Notes under the pieces: generated by a model | The model's database searches: none | Told to the model about the DNA's origin: nothing | What the model saw: only the letters and a program-made list of their open reading frames with translations | Position numbers and translations under genes: made by a program | Shown here: positions 1-7,518 of the stretch, piece after piece | How positions within the stretch are numbered: the stretch's first letter is position 1 | Layout of the letters: each line of letters begins with the position of its first letter | Origin: CAZFCK01 sp964517355 | Lineage (GTDB): Bacteria; Desulfobacterota; Desulfovibrionia; Desulfovibrionales; Desulfovibrionaceae | Direction: 5' to 3' | DNA: 47,374 nt | NCBI GenBank assembly: GCA_964517355.1 | Contig: CAZFCK010000007.1 | Coordinates: 1-47,374 of the forward strand

Positions 1-226
1 GTTGTATCGCGCCTTAGGGATGAAGATAGCAGCGCTGGTTTTCCCCTCGGAAAAAAAGTCATTCCCACATTGCGGAGTTAACGGCATAGCCACATCATTT
101 TATACTGTAAGAAGGAGAACATTCGAGCCGCAGCAGTGACAGGCGGGAATGTTGCGCGCTTTACGAAAAGGCATGGCAGTACGAGAGGCTTTCCCCTCCG
201 TAACAAATTCAACCGGCATAAGCCAC

Positions 227-331
227 TAGAGCATCTCACGCTTGAAAAGCGCTAGATGCTCTTATGCATTTCCCTGGAACAATTGGAAATTGTTTCAGGG
301 GAGAGCCTTGTTTCAAGGCGAAAATGCGCTA
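227..331 (+). repeat. RptA copy 1, 105-bp TA-bounded element
   Basis: The element runs TA to TA. It starts TAGAGCATCT and ends ATGCGCTA, so its ends form an imperfect inverted repeat. Three hairpins are visible inside: AGAGCATCT/AGATGCTCT enclosing CGCTT/AAGCG, then CCCTG-AACAATT/AATTGTT-CAGGG, then GCCTTG/CAAGGC. Its right TA is part of the TAG stop codon of the glycosyltransferase gene on the minus strand. It is identical over its length to the copy at 11604. No ORF inside it looks real. The preceding 226 bases hold no gene I can support. Confidence 0.9.
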
Positions 332-2020
332 GAGCGTTGTTTGCCGCATGATGTGGATGAGTTTTTGCAACCTGTGCTCGTAGGTGTGCTCCGCCAAGAT
401 GCGCTTGCGCGCTGCCTCGGCCACTGCGGCGCGCTCCCGGGGGTGCGCCAAATAATGCTCCACCAATTCAGGGATGGCCTCGGGTTCCTGGAAACAGACG
501 ACTTCCTTGTCCGGTTCGAAAAGTTTTTCGATTTGGGAACGCCAATCGGTCAGCAAGAACGCCCCTGTGGCCGGAACGTCGAAAACACGCTGATTCACCG
601 CGCCTTTCATCTGTTTGCTGGTGCAGTTGAAGTTGATATCGCAACGCGGATAAAAGCGTGGCAAGTCTGCGTAGTAATTGAGCTCATGATGCCAACGCCA
701 CTGGTGGGGCGTGTGCTTGAAAGTGATCTTCCACCCCTGGTCGCCGGCGATGAGCGGGCTGAATGGCAGTATCCGTTCCAGACAGGTTTTACGGTATTGC
801 CTGGTCGCTTCCCAGGTTATCATCGCCTCGAAAGCCAGCCTGCGTTCGGCGCTGTCCAACTGTTCGAAATGGTGAAACAGGGCGGGGTATTCATGGGCGA
901 GAAAGGCGCCCACGGATGGTTCGTCGCTCGCGCTGAACGCGGCCGCCACTTGCCTGTATCGCAGGAGCAGCGCGCGGCCGGGTTGGGCTGTTTTGAGCCT
1001 GTGCCCCACTTTGTAGTGCATGGAATTTCCCACAAAGCTGATCCGTGCGATTGGCGAATCTTGGCGGTGCGATCGCGCCGGCGGCGTGAAGCGCCTGATG
1101 TCCGTGCCCAGAGGCAGGTAATGCACATTGCCGAATCCCAGATCGTGCAGGGAGGGAATGTTGTCGGCATCCCAGGTGAAGATGGTGGTAATGGGGGTAA
1201 CGAGCTTGTTGTACAGGTAGAGAATAAGGTGGGGGTTGTCCACGAACCAGGAAGCCAGGGGCAATTGGAGCCGTTCCAGCAATTCCATGAGCACGCCTTC
1301 GCGGTCAACACCCAGGTGGTTGATGGTGAACACGAAATCGGGCCTGAATTCCACCACGGCCTTGAGGAGCGCTTCCAGAAATTGTGAACTGGCCAGTTCC
1401 TTTTCTTCGAGATTGATGAAGTGGTGCTCCACGTCCAACCGTTTGCAGGCCGTGACGATTTCGCCCATCAGGAAGTATTGGCTGGTTATGAGCAGGATGC
1501 GGGGCTTGGCGTTTCTGAACTTCGGGTAGCGGGCTTTGGTCCAATAATCGTAGTCGCGGCTCGCTGCGAGCTGCTCGCGCAGTGTGCCGTAATAATTATT
1601 GTCCAGGCGCTGATAGACCGGGTTGACCAAAGGGACGAAGGGCAGGCCGCGTTGCTCCATCTGCCAGATGGACAGTTGTTTCAGCGCTGCTGATGGATCA
1701 TCGGCATGCACCCAGAGCAGATTTTCTCTGGCGGCAAAGCGTTCGTTGCATTTCGTGATGCCCAGGATGGGGCCTTCTTTGTCCACCACGGCCACAGGTC
1801 CTTGATGGGTGGCAAGCAACAGCTCCAACCCGTGCCCCAGGCCGGAACCGAGAAGCACGGGCAGAACCTGCTCCGATTGCAGCAAAGGGCGCAGCATGGC
1901 GTGCTCGCGCTTTGCGCAGTCGCGCCCCGCCACATGCCAGACCTTGCCGCCGACGTGCAACCGTACGTCTGCAAGCTCGTTGTCTTGGTTGTAAAGCGCT
2001 TCCGCGGTGTAGTGCGACAT
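329..2020 (-). CDS. CgeB-like glycosyltransferase (DUF3880 plus GT1-type C-terminus)
   Basis: A 563-aa protein without signal peptide or membrane segments. The C-terminal ~150 residues have the CgeB/Glyco_trans_1_2 layout: a run ending in DINFNCTSKQMKGAVNQR, then VFDVPATGAFLLTDW, then a helix rich in Arg and Ala with AEHTYEHRL. The middle third (ITSQYFLMGEI, FTINHLGVDREG, SWFVDNPHLILYLYN) matches DUF3880-type N-terminal domains. A sugar transfer role is known for the family; the acceptor is unknown. It starts 9 nt after motB, so it is probably the last gene of the stator operon, and flagellar glycosylation is a reasonable inference. The stop codon TAG is formed at the edge of an RptA element, so the original C-terminus may have been altered by the insertion. 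Confidence 0.75.
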   Translation of the reverse strand: MSHYTAEALYNQDNELADVRLHVGGKVWHVAGRDCAKREHAMLRPLLQSEQVLPVLLGSGLGHGLELLLATHQGPVAVVDKEGPILGITKCNERFAARENLLWVHADDPSAALKQLSIWQMEQRGLPFVPLVNPVYQRLDNNYYGTLREQLAASRDYDYWTKARYPKFRNAKPRILLITSQYFLMGEIVTACKRLDVEHHFINLEEKELASSQFLEALLKAVVEFRPDFVFTINHLGVDREGVLMELLERLQLPLASWFVDNPHLILYLYNKLVTPITTIFTWDADNIPSLHDLGFGNVHYLPLGTDIRRFTPPARSHRQDSPIARISFVGNSMHYKVGHRLKTAQPGRALLLRYRQVAAAFSASDEPSVGAFLAHEYPALFHHFEQLDSAERRLAFEAMITWEATRQYRKTCLERILPFSPLIAGDQGWKITFKHTPHQWRWHHELNYYADLPRFYPRCDINFNCTSKQMKGAVNQRVFDVPATGAFLLTDWRSQIEKLFEPDKEVVCFQEPEAIPELVEHYLAHPRERAAVAEAARKRILAEHTYEHRLQKLIHIMRQTTL

Positions 2021-2029
2021 AAGAGGTGT

Positions 2030-2800
2030 CTACCAACTATCGATGTTCGGTCTGTGGAAATAGAATTCGGTACGGCTGTTGAGAAGCCGATTGGGATCAG
2101 AGTTGTTGGGCACAATGGGTTGTGAATCGGAATAGCCCACGGCTTTCAGGCGTGAGGGAGGAATATTACCTTTTTCAATAATATAACGTAACGCGGCGCC
2201 GGCGCGTGCCGAGGAAAGCTCCCAGTTGGAGGGATAGTTGCTGTCTTTTTGGGAAAAACGATCGTCCGTATGCCCGCGCACCACGAGGTTGAAGTTGTGT
2301 TCTTTAAGGAACACGATGATTTTACTGAAAATTTTGTCGGCCGTGGGCTGAAATTGCGCTGTTCCGGCTTTGAATATGAGGTTGTTGGGGATACGCATGA
2401 TCACGCCCCGGTCATCGGCGGTGATTTCCGTGCTTTCCTTGAGTTCCGGGTCGTCGATTATCAGTTTTTTGAGTTGCAGCACCATGCCGAGCAGCATTTT
2501 GTTTTGCTCGTCGAGTTCCACGTCTTTGCGTTCGAATTTGGACGGTGAAAAGGCGGCGAACTCGGCGTCTGGGCGTTTTATCTGCACGCCGAAGGCATCC
2601 TTGATGGAGCCCATGAGCGTACGGAATTTGGTGACGTCCTGGTTGGCGAATGAGAGCAGAAGCACGAAAAAGCATAACAAAAGGGACATCATGTCCGCAA
2701 AGGTGGCCAACCAGAGCGGTAGTCCCTCTTCACACGGGGTGTCGTCGGGCTTTTTTGGGGGCGGCCCTTTTGGGGCATCCTTTTTCGGCTTTTTGGCCAT
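2030..2800 (-). CDS. motB: Flagellar stator protein MotB (PomB-like)
   Basis: A 256-aa inner-membrane stator subunit. A short basic, proline-rich N-terminus is followed by one membrane helix, LPLWLATFADMMSLLLCFF. Asp36 in this helix is the ion-binding aspartate conserved in MotB/PomB. The C-terminal OmpA-like peptidoglycan-binding domain (about residues 140-250) carries GHTDD and NWELSSARA. With MotA it forms the ion channel that powers flagellar rotation. The ATG lies 2 nt after the motA stop, which implies translational coupling. The helix sequence resembles sodium-type PomB, but the ion cannot be settled from sequence alone. Confidence 0.95.
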   Translation of the reverse strand: MAKKPKKDAPKGPPPKKPDDTPCEEGLPLWLATFADMMSLLLCFFVLLLSFANQDVTKFRTLMGSIKDAFGVQIKRPDAEFAAFSPSKFERKDVELDEQNKMLLGMVLQLKKLIIDDPELKESTEITADDRGVIMRIPNNLIFKAGTAQFQPTADKIFSKIIVFLKEHNFNLVVRGHTDDRFSQKDSNYPSNWELSSARAGAALRYIIEKGNIPPSRLKAVGYSDSQPIVPNNSDPNRLLNSRTEFYFHRPNIDSW

Positions 2801-2802
2801 GG

Positions 2803-3558
2803 CTACTTGTTCCCTTCACGCAAGCCCGCAGGCAGGAAGGAATTGAGTTTTTCTTTAACAATGTTTGGGTGTTCACCATTGAGAATCGAGATGACGCCCT
2901 CCATGGTGATTTCCATGTAACTCAGTTCCTCCTGGGAGCGCTCCCCAAGCTTGTTGGCGATTGGCAGAAAAACAACGTTGGCCAGAACGGCGCCGTAAAA
3001 AGTGGTGAGCAGGGCCACGGCCATGGCGGGGCCGATGGAAGAAGGATCGTCGAGATTTTGCAGCATGCGCACCAAACCGATGAGCGTGCCGATCATGCCG
3101 AAGGCTGGGGCGTAGGTTCCCATGCCTTTGAATACGTTTTGCCCCTGTACGTGCCGGCGTTTCATGGCCGAGATTTCGAAATCCATGACCGAGCGCACAA
3201 GCGCTTCCTCGGTGCCGTCGGCCACAAGCAGGATGCCCCGATGCAGGAACGGATCGGAGACGTTGGCTTTTTCCAAAGCCACAAGACTTTCTTTACGGGC
3301 GGTTTCGGCAAGCTGCACAATCTGACGGATATTGGCTCCCGGGTCCGGGGCCTGTGCGAAAAACGCCTTCATGGCCACCTTGATGGAGCCGAGAACCGTT
3401 TTGAGCGGGAACATGATGAATGTGACGGCAAAAGTGCCGCCGCCCACAACAATGACCGAGGGTATGTCGACAAAGCCTCCGACACTGCCGCCCATGGCGA
3501 TAGCGCCGATGATGAGGCCGAGACCACCGAGAATGCCAACGAGGGTTGCGATATCCAT
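2803..3558 (-). CDS. motA: Flagellar stator protein MotA (PomA-like)
   Basis: A 251-aa protein of the MotA/TolQ/ExbB family, the length expected of PomA. The N-terminus MDIATLVGILGGLGLIIGA is the first of four membrane helices. VGGGTFAVTFIMFPL forms the second, and MGTYAPAFGMIGTLIGLVRML is the conserved third-helix region. A large charged cytoplasmic loop between helices 2 and 3 (about residues 60-145) is where the rotor contact is expected. It lies 11 nt after fapA and 2 nt before motB, so the stator genes are transcribed with fapA and the regulatory genes upstream. Confidence 0.95.
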   Translation of the reverse strand: MDIATLVGILGGLGLIIGAIAMGGSVGGFVDIPSVIVVGGGTFAVTFIMFPLKTVLGSIKVAMKAFFAQAPDPGANIRQIVQLAETARKESLVALEKANVSDPFLHRGILLVADGTEEALVRSVMDFEISAMKRRHVQGQNVFKGMGTYAPAFGMIGTLIGLVRMLQNLDDPSSIGPAMAVALLTTFYGAVLANVVFLPIANKLGERSQEELSYMEITMEGVISILNGEHPNIVKEKLNSFLPAGLREGNK

Positions 3559-3569
3559 AACGTAGTCAC

Positions 3570-4685
3570 TTACCTGGTATGCATGGCCGGAGAGCTGATA
3601 TGGATTTTGTCCCCGCGCAATGTGAACCGGACGTTTTCCAAGGGCTCGTTGACGGTGCGGCTGGCCTCGCCGATACTGATGGTCACGCCGGGCATAACGG
3701 TTCCAGGTACGACAAGACCGCAGTTGCGGAGTGACTCACGCTCTTTGATAAGATCCCAGATACGCAATTTCTGGCTGAGCAAGGCGAGCCGTTTTTTTTC
3801 GGCCGCAAGAATTTTAGGTCGTATTTCCGTTTCAAGGCTATTGAATTTTTCAATTCGGCTTTTCATGGTGTCGAGTTCGTCTTCGAGTTCTTCTATCTGG
3901 TCGTCCAACAGTTCCGATTTACGCAACAGGAACGGATCATACCCCAGGGTCAGGGTGGTGCTATTGCCGCTGCCGCCGAGTTGCTCCTGGACGTATGCAA
4001 TACTGCGGCAGTACACGCTTCCGCCGATGAGTTTTCCTTTTACGGCGAGTTGTTTTCCGACATACAGTTCACTGTGGAGGCAGACCCCGCCGATGAGGAT
4101 GTTTTCTTTCGCCAGCAGCTTGGCATGTTCGCAAAAGGGGATGCGCAGGTTTTTGCCGGCGCTTATCAGGGCCTGGCGTTCACCTTTGACGCCGGATTCC
4201 GCGGCGATGGATTCTTGAGCGGTCACTTCCGCCCCTCCGATATGCCCTTTGACCAGGATGTTGCGCGCTTGGATTTTGAAGCCTCCGAGCACGTTTTTTT
4301 CCACAACTAGGTCCCCCACAAAAAGTATGTTCCCGGTATGAAAGCTTACGTCGGTGGTGACGACGAGAACATTTTTCACGGCAACGCGACCGTTTTCAAA
4401 ACAGGCGTAACCGTTTGTTTTCGCTATAAGCTGCAATGGATTGTGTGGGTTGACGGCAGTATTGGAGCCCCCAGGTATCGTACTTTCGGCCAACACGAAG
4501 CGGCTGTCAAGGCCGGCCGCTTCTTTTTCGCTTATTTCCCGCAATTCCGCGATGACCTGGTTCATTATGACATTTTGGACGTATCCCAGCTCGTAATGGT
4601 CAACACTGCCATCCTCGCGTTCCGCAGGTTTGAGCCTGGAGCTGTCGTGATCGGGATCGAAAAAGAGATGGAGATAATAGGGCAT
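3570..4685 (-). CDS. fapA: FapA family protein (DUF342)
   Basis: A 371-aa protein of the FapA/DUF342 family, which in other bacteria is linked to flagellar or polar-complex assembly. The middle (about residues 85-235) is a run of short hydrophobic-Gly repeats, such as NVLVVTTDVSFHTGNILFVGD and KNILIGGVCLHSE, typical of the right-handed beta-helix of this family. It is followed by a coiled coil (about 255-320: LLDDQIEELEDELDTMKSRIEKF) and a small beta-rich tail. There is no signal peptide, so it should be cytoplasmic. It sits between the STAS gene (21-nt gap) and motA (11-nt gap), which supports a role near the motor. Confidence 0.85.
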   Translation of the reverse strand: MPYYLHLFFDPDHDSSRLKPAEREDGSVDHYELGYVQNVIMNQVIAELREISEKEAAGLDSRFVLAESTIPGGSNTAVNPHNPLQLIAKTNGYACFENGRVAVKNVLVVTTDVSFHTGNILFVGDLVVEKNVLGGFKIQARNILVKGHIGGAEVTAQESIAAESGVKGERQALISAGKNLRIPFCEHAKLLAKENILIGGVCLHSELYVGKQLAVKGKLIGGSVYCRSIAYVQEQLGGSGNSTTLTLGYDPFLLRKSELLDDQIEELEDELDTMKSRIEKFNSLETEIRPKILAAEKKRLALLSQKLRIWDLIKERESLRNCGLVVPGTVMPGVTISIGEASRTVNEPLENVRFTLRGDKIHISSPAMHTR

Positions 4686-4706
4686 GGCGGCGTCTCGAAG
4701 AACGGA

Positions 4707-5042
4707 CTACAGAGTGAGCAACTCTTCCTCGGTATTGATGGTCTGGAAAAAGTTGGCGAGTTGCACGAGTGCCAGGGTTTTTCGCACTTGCGAACTGGGA
4801 CGGTAGAGATACATTTTTTTTCCTTGCCCCATGGCCTTTGTGTTCAGGGCCACCAGAAAGCCGATACCAGAGCTGTCCATAAAGGTGATTTCTGCGAGAT
4901 CGATGATCATGTTTTCAAAATTTCCCTGTTTCATGGCCAGATCCATTTCCTTTTTCAACAGGGTAGTGACTTCCAACGTGATTTCACCGCTGAAAGAGAC
5001 AATGAGGCATCCGTGTTTGTGCTCTATGCGGAAAGCTTCCAT
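4707..5042 (-). CDS. STAS-domain anti-sigma factor antagonist
   Basis: A 111-aa single STAS domain of the SpoIIAA/RsbV type. The motif DLAEITFMDSSGIGFL places Ser57-Ser58 where SpoIIAA is phosphorylated by its partner kinase; dephosphorylation lets it bind the anti-sigma factor. The start overlaps the end of the RsbW-like kinase gene by 19 nt, and a PP2C phosphatase lies one gene further upstream, so all three parts of a partner switch are adjacent. No sigma factor gene is in the window, so the final target is unknown. FapA or the motor output is a possibility by proximity only. Confidence 0.9.
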   Translation of the reverse strand: MEAFRIEHKHGCLIVSFSGEITLEVTTLLKKEMDLAMKQGNFENMIIDLAEITFMDSSGIGFLVALNTKAMGQGKKMYLYRPSSQVRKTLALVQLANFFQTINTEEELLTL

Positions 5043-5452
5043 GAGGTGTCCTTTATAAATTTTTTCAAATGAATAGTGTTTTTACCTGAGTCACAGAGAA
5101 TGTCGAAGACATCCGCGAGTTCAGACATGATAAAAAGGCCGCGTCCCCCTTCGGCATGGGGTTCGGCGTTTTTTACATTCACGGGCCATGCGGGGAATCC
5201 CGCCCCCCAGTCGGCAATGTCGAGCTGGATGGAGTGTCCCGGATCTATGCAAATGGTAATTTCTATGTCTCCCGGGGTGTTGGCGCCGTAGGCGTGACGT
5301 ACCACGTTGGCACAGGCCTCTGAAAGAGCAAGGTCGAAGTTGAACAGCTCGTCCCGGTCATGGACGAAATCCCTGATAATGCTCACCGCCGCTTTGGCTA
5401 ATTTACGACTGGCAAAGGGAGTGGCCGTGGTGCGCAGAACAAAACGGATCAA
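5024..5452 (-). CDS. RsbW-like anti-sigma factor / serine kinase (HATPase_c)
   Basis: About 142 aa of the HATPase_c anti-sigma kinase family. The N box is ALSEACANVVRHAYG, the G1 box DWGAGF and the G2 box GGRGLFIM. It should bind and phosphorylate the STAS protein encoded directly downstream. I place the start at TTG 5452-5450 because a GGAGG lies 7 nt before it and the codon overlaps the TGA of the upstream phosphatase gene. An upstream in-frame TTG at 5476 is possible but lacks such a site. The gene overlaps both neighbours, so expression should be coupled. Confidence 0.88.
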   Translation of the reverse strand: MIRFVLRTTATPFASRKLAKAAVSIIRDFVHDRDELFNFDLALSEACANVVRHAYGANTPGDIEITICIDPGHSIQLDIADWGAGFPAWPVNVKNAEPHAEGGRGLFIMSELADVFDILCDSGKNTIHLKKFIKDTSWKLSA

Positions 5453-6636
5453 CAGCGTGCCTCCACTTTGACCCAAAGGGCTGTGAGATCGTCTTTGAAT
5501 TTCGGTATGCTATGTGAGATGGCCGAGAGGTCGCGCATAACGTTTTCCAAAAGGTTGCCTGGTTGCATCATCGCTTTTTTCGCCAGTTCCCAGAATCCAT
5601 CCAGATCCAGATATGTTCCGGGAACAGGTTGCCATTCGTAGAAGCCGTCGGTAAAGAGAAATAATTCAGAGCCATTGGGAAAGTCCACACGTTCTTGAGA
5701 AAAATTTTGTTCAAAGAAACCCAAAAGGGTGGTCTGTGTTTTCAAGGCCACAAACTTATCTCCGGGCAAGCGCAGCAGGCCTGGCGGGTGCCCGCAATTG
5801 AGATAATACAGGCAGTTGTTTTGAAGGTCGATATCCGCTGCAAAGGCGGTGACGAAATCGCTTTCATTGCCGATGATCTGGTTGAGATGGTGATTCACCA
5901 GGGCCAAGGTGGCATCGAGTCCTTTGTAGTCGGTTTCCGTGATGCGAAAAAGCGTGCGCACGATGGCCATGAGGAATGCGGCACGTGCTCCGTGACCGGA
6001 AACGTCCGCGATGACAATGCGAAGTGTCTTGGAATCCACGAGAAAATAATCGAAATAGTCGCCGCTGGCCTGGCCCGAGGGCCGATAGAGGTTTTGGACG
6101 CTCACGCCCTGGAAATAAGGGCTTTGATGCGGCAACAGCTTGCTTTGCAACAGGGCAACTAGTTCCAGTTCAGTTTGAATTCGCTCCATATGGGAGCGCA
6201 ATTTGCGCGTGAGGCGTACCTGACGTTCGGCAACGCCGATGCGCGCGAGAAGTTCGGTGCGGTCGAACGGCTTGTAGAGGAAGTCGTTGGCCCCCAGGTT
6301 GAGGGCCTTGAGTTTGCTTTGCTGCGATTCTTCCGCCGTAAGCATGAGAATGAAAGTGTCTTGGTCGTTTATGGCTTTGCGGATGTGCTTGATAACCTGA
6401 TATCCGTCCGCCACAGGCATGACGACATCAAGCAGAATAACATCGGGGGCGAATGAGGCGTAGCGTTCAATGGCTTCCTGTCCATCGCCCGCCGTTTGTA
6501 TGGTGAAATCATCTTTAAGAATTAATTCAAGCGTTTGACGCATGCTTAAGGAGTCGTCAACAATCAGGACTTTTATCTGCCCGGCTCTGTCCGCAGATGG
6601 TTGCGGAGAGGAGACAAGTTGCGAGGGCTGCGTCAT
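5449..6636 (-). CDS. Response regulator fused to SpoIIE/RsbU-type PP2C phosphatase
   Basis: About 395 aa. The N-terminal receiver domain (about 20-135) has the acidic pair in KVLIVDDS, the phospho-acceptor Asp in ILLDVVMP, Thr in MLTAEE and Lys in LYKPF. A coiled linker (RSHMERIQTELELVALLQ) leads to the PP2C domain (about 190-390), which has SGQASGDYFDYF, ADVSGHGARAAF and LFTDGFYEW as metal-binding signatures. Phosphorylation by an unlinked histidine kinase probably controls dephosphorylation of the STAS protein two genes downstream. I prefer ATG 6636, 4 nt after the dtd stop, over ATG 6657 inside dtd, although the upstream Shine-Dalgarno is weak for both. Confidence 0.92.
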   Translation of the reverse strand: MTQPSQLVSSPQPSADRAGQIKVLIVDDSLSMRQTLELILKDDFTIQTAGDGQEAIERYASFAPDVILLDVVMPVADGYQVIKHIRKAINDQDTFILMLTAEESQQSKLKALNLGANDFLYKPFDRTELLARIGVAERQVRLTRKLRSHMERIQTELELVALLQSKLLPHQSPYFQGVSVQNLYRPSGQASGDYFDYFLVDSKTLRIVIADVSGHGARAAFLMAIVRTLFRITETDYKGLDATLALVNHHLNQIIGNESDFVTAFAADIDLQNNCLYYLNCGHPPGLLRLPGDKFVALKTQTTLLGFFEQNFSQERVDFPNGSELFLFTDGFYEWQPVPGTYLDLDGFWELAKKAMMQPGNLLENVMRDLSAISHSIPKFKDDLTALWVKVEARC

Positions 6637-6640
6637 TGTT

Positions 6641-7120
6641 TCAGATCCCGAGTGCATCGCTGGAGAGCATAATGGTCACAGGTCCCCAGTTGGTCAGAGA
6701 AACGTCCATATCCTCGCCGAAGAGGCCGGAGTGCACCTTTCCCGGCCAAAGACCTTCCATATCCGCAACAAAACGCGAAAACAGGCGTTGCGCAACATCC
6801 GGGGGCGTGGCTGGATGGAAAGACGGCCTGCGGCCTTTGCGGCAATCGGCGTACAGCGTGAATTGCGAGACCAGCAATATTTCGCCGCCCGCGAGTCCGT
6901 ATTCGGTCACGCATTTGTTCAGTTTGCCAGCTTCATCTGGAAATATACGTAATTCGAGGAGCTTTTTCAACATAAAGCGCCACTTTTTACTATCAGGCAA
7001 TGACGCGTCATCATCGAGACCGAAGCCGACAAAGCCCAGGAGACCGGGGCCGATCTTGGACACCTCTCGGCCGTTGACGGTGACGGCTGCGTGCTTCACG
7101 CGTTGCAGCAACATTTTCAC
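6641..7120 (-). CDS. dtd: D-aminoacyl-tRNA deacylase
   Basis: A 159-aa cytoplasmic DTD enzyme that hydrolyses D-aminoacyl-tRNA (and Gly-tRNA-Ala) to recycle mischarged tRNA. It shows the N-terminal MKMLLQRVKHAAVTV strand, the catalytic SQFTLYAD and the Gly-Pro dipeptide of NWGPVTIML that forms the cross-subunit Gly-cisPro motif. It is slightly longer than the usual ~145-150 aa because of an insert (DDDASLPDSKKWRFM) near residue 40. The ATG overlaps the queD stop by 4 nt, so the genes are coupled. Confidence 0.95.
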   Translation of the reverse strand: MKMLLQRVKHAAVTVNGREVSKIGPGLLGFVGFGLDDDASLPDSKKWRFMLKKLLELRIFPDEAGKLNKCVTEYGLAGGEILLVSQFTLYADCRKGRRPSFHPATPPDVAQRLFSRFVADMEGLWPGKVHSGLFGEDMDVSLTNWGPVTIMLSSDALGI

Positions 7121-7518
7121 GAGGCGCTTTCCATTTCAATGTAGGTGGCGCTTTGCCCCTCCTTTTCGCTCACGCTGATCTGCACCAGCCTTACGCCGTA
7201 TTGCTTCATGCGCGGGGCGAGGGCCCGGAACACATAGCGTGAAAGGTTTTCTGAAGAGGGGTTGATGTTGTCGAAGGGGGGCACCTGGTTCAGGTTCGCA
7301 TGATCCAAAGGCGCTATGGCCGCTGCGAGAGCTTCCTTGATGAGCTTAAAATCGAGGATTATTTCCACATCAGGATCTAAACGCTCGCCTTCCACCACCG
7401 CTTCGACAATAAAGTTGTGGCCGTGCATGTTTTCACACTTGCCGTTATAGTTACGCAGCGCGTGCGAGGCGCTGAAATCCTTGCGCACGGTCAGGCGCCA
7501 CTTGCCTTTATTTGCCAT
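7117..7518 (-). CDS. queD: 6-carboxy-5,6,7,8-tetrahydropterin synthase QueD
   Basis: About 133 aa of the PTPS/QueD family, which converts 7,8-dihydroneopterin triphosphate to 6-carboxytetrahydropterin in queuosine synthesis. His19, His32 and His34 (SHAL and MHGH) are the zinc ligands. Cys28 in CENMHGH is the catalytic cysteine in the spacing of QueD rather than of GTP-cyclohydrolase-linked PTPS. LDHANLN and EKEG follow as expected. The open frame extends further upstream, but ATG 7518 has AGGAG at good spacing and family sequences begin here. The first 11 nt overlap the end of dnaE. Confidence 0.93.
   Translation of the reverse strand: MANKGKWRLTVRKDFSASHALRNYNGKCENMHGHNFIVEAVVEGERLDPDVEIILDFKLIKEALAAAIAPLDHANLNQVPPFDNINPSSENLSRYVFRALAPRMKQYGVRLVQISVSEKEGQSATYIEMESAS

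Noticed and set aside
1..226. Possible partial gene at the left edge
   Set aside because: No frame of useful length or recognisable protein was seen on either strand; left unassigned.
227..331. RptA as a rho-independent terminator
   Set aside because: The hairpins are strong, but no T-run follows them, and several copies lie where no transcript needs ending or next to a separate good terminator.
242..1387. A 381-codon plus-strand frame starting inside RptA
   Set aside because: It is antisense to the glycosyltransferase gene and starts in repeat sequence. The same start peptide recurs at 11619 and 23705 because the repeat itself provides it.
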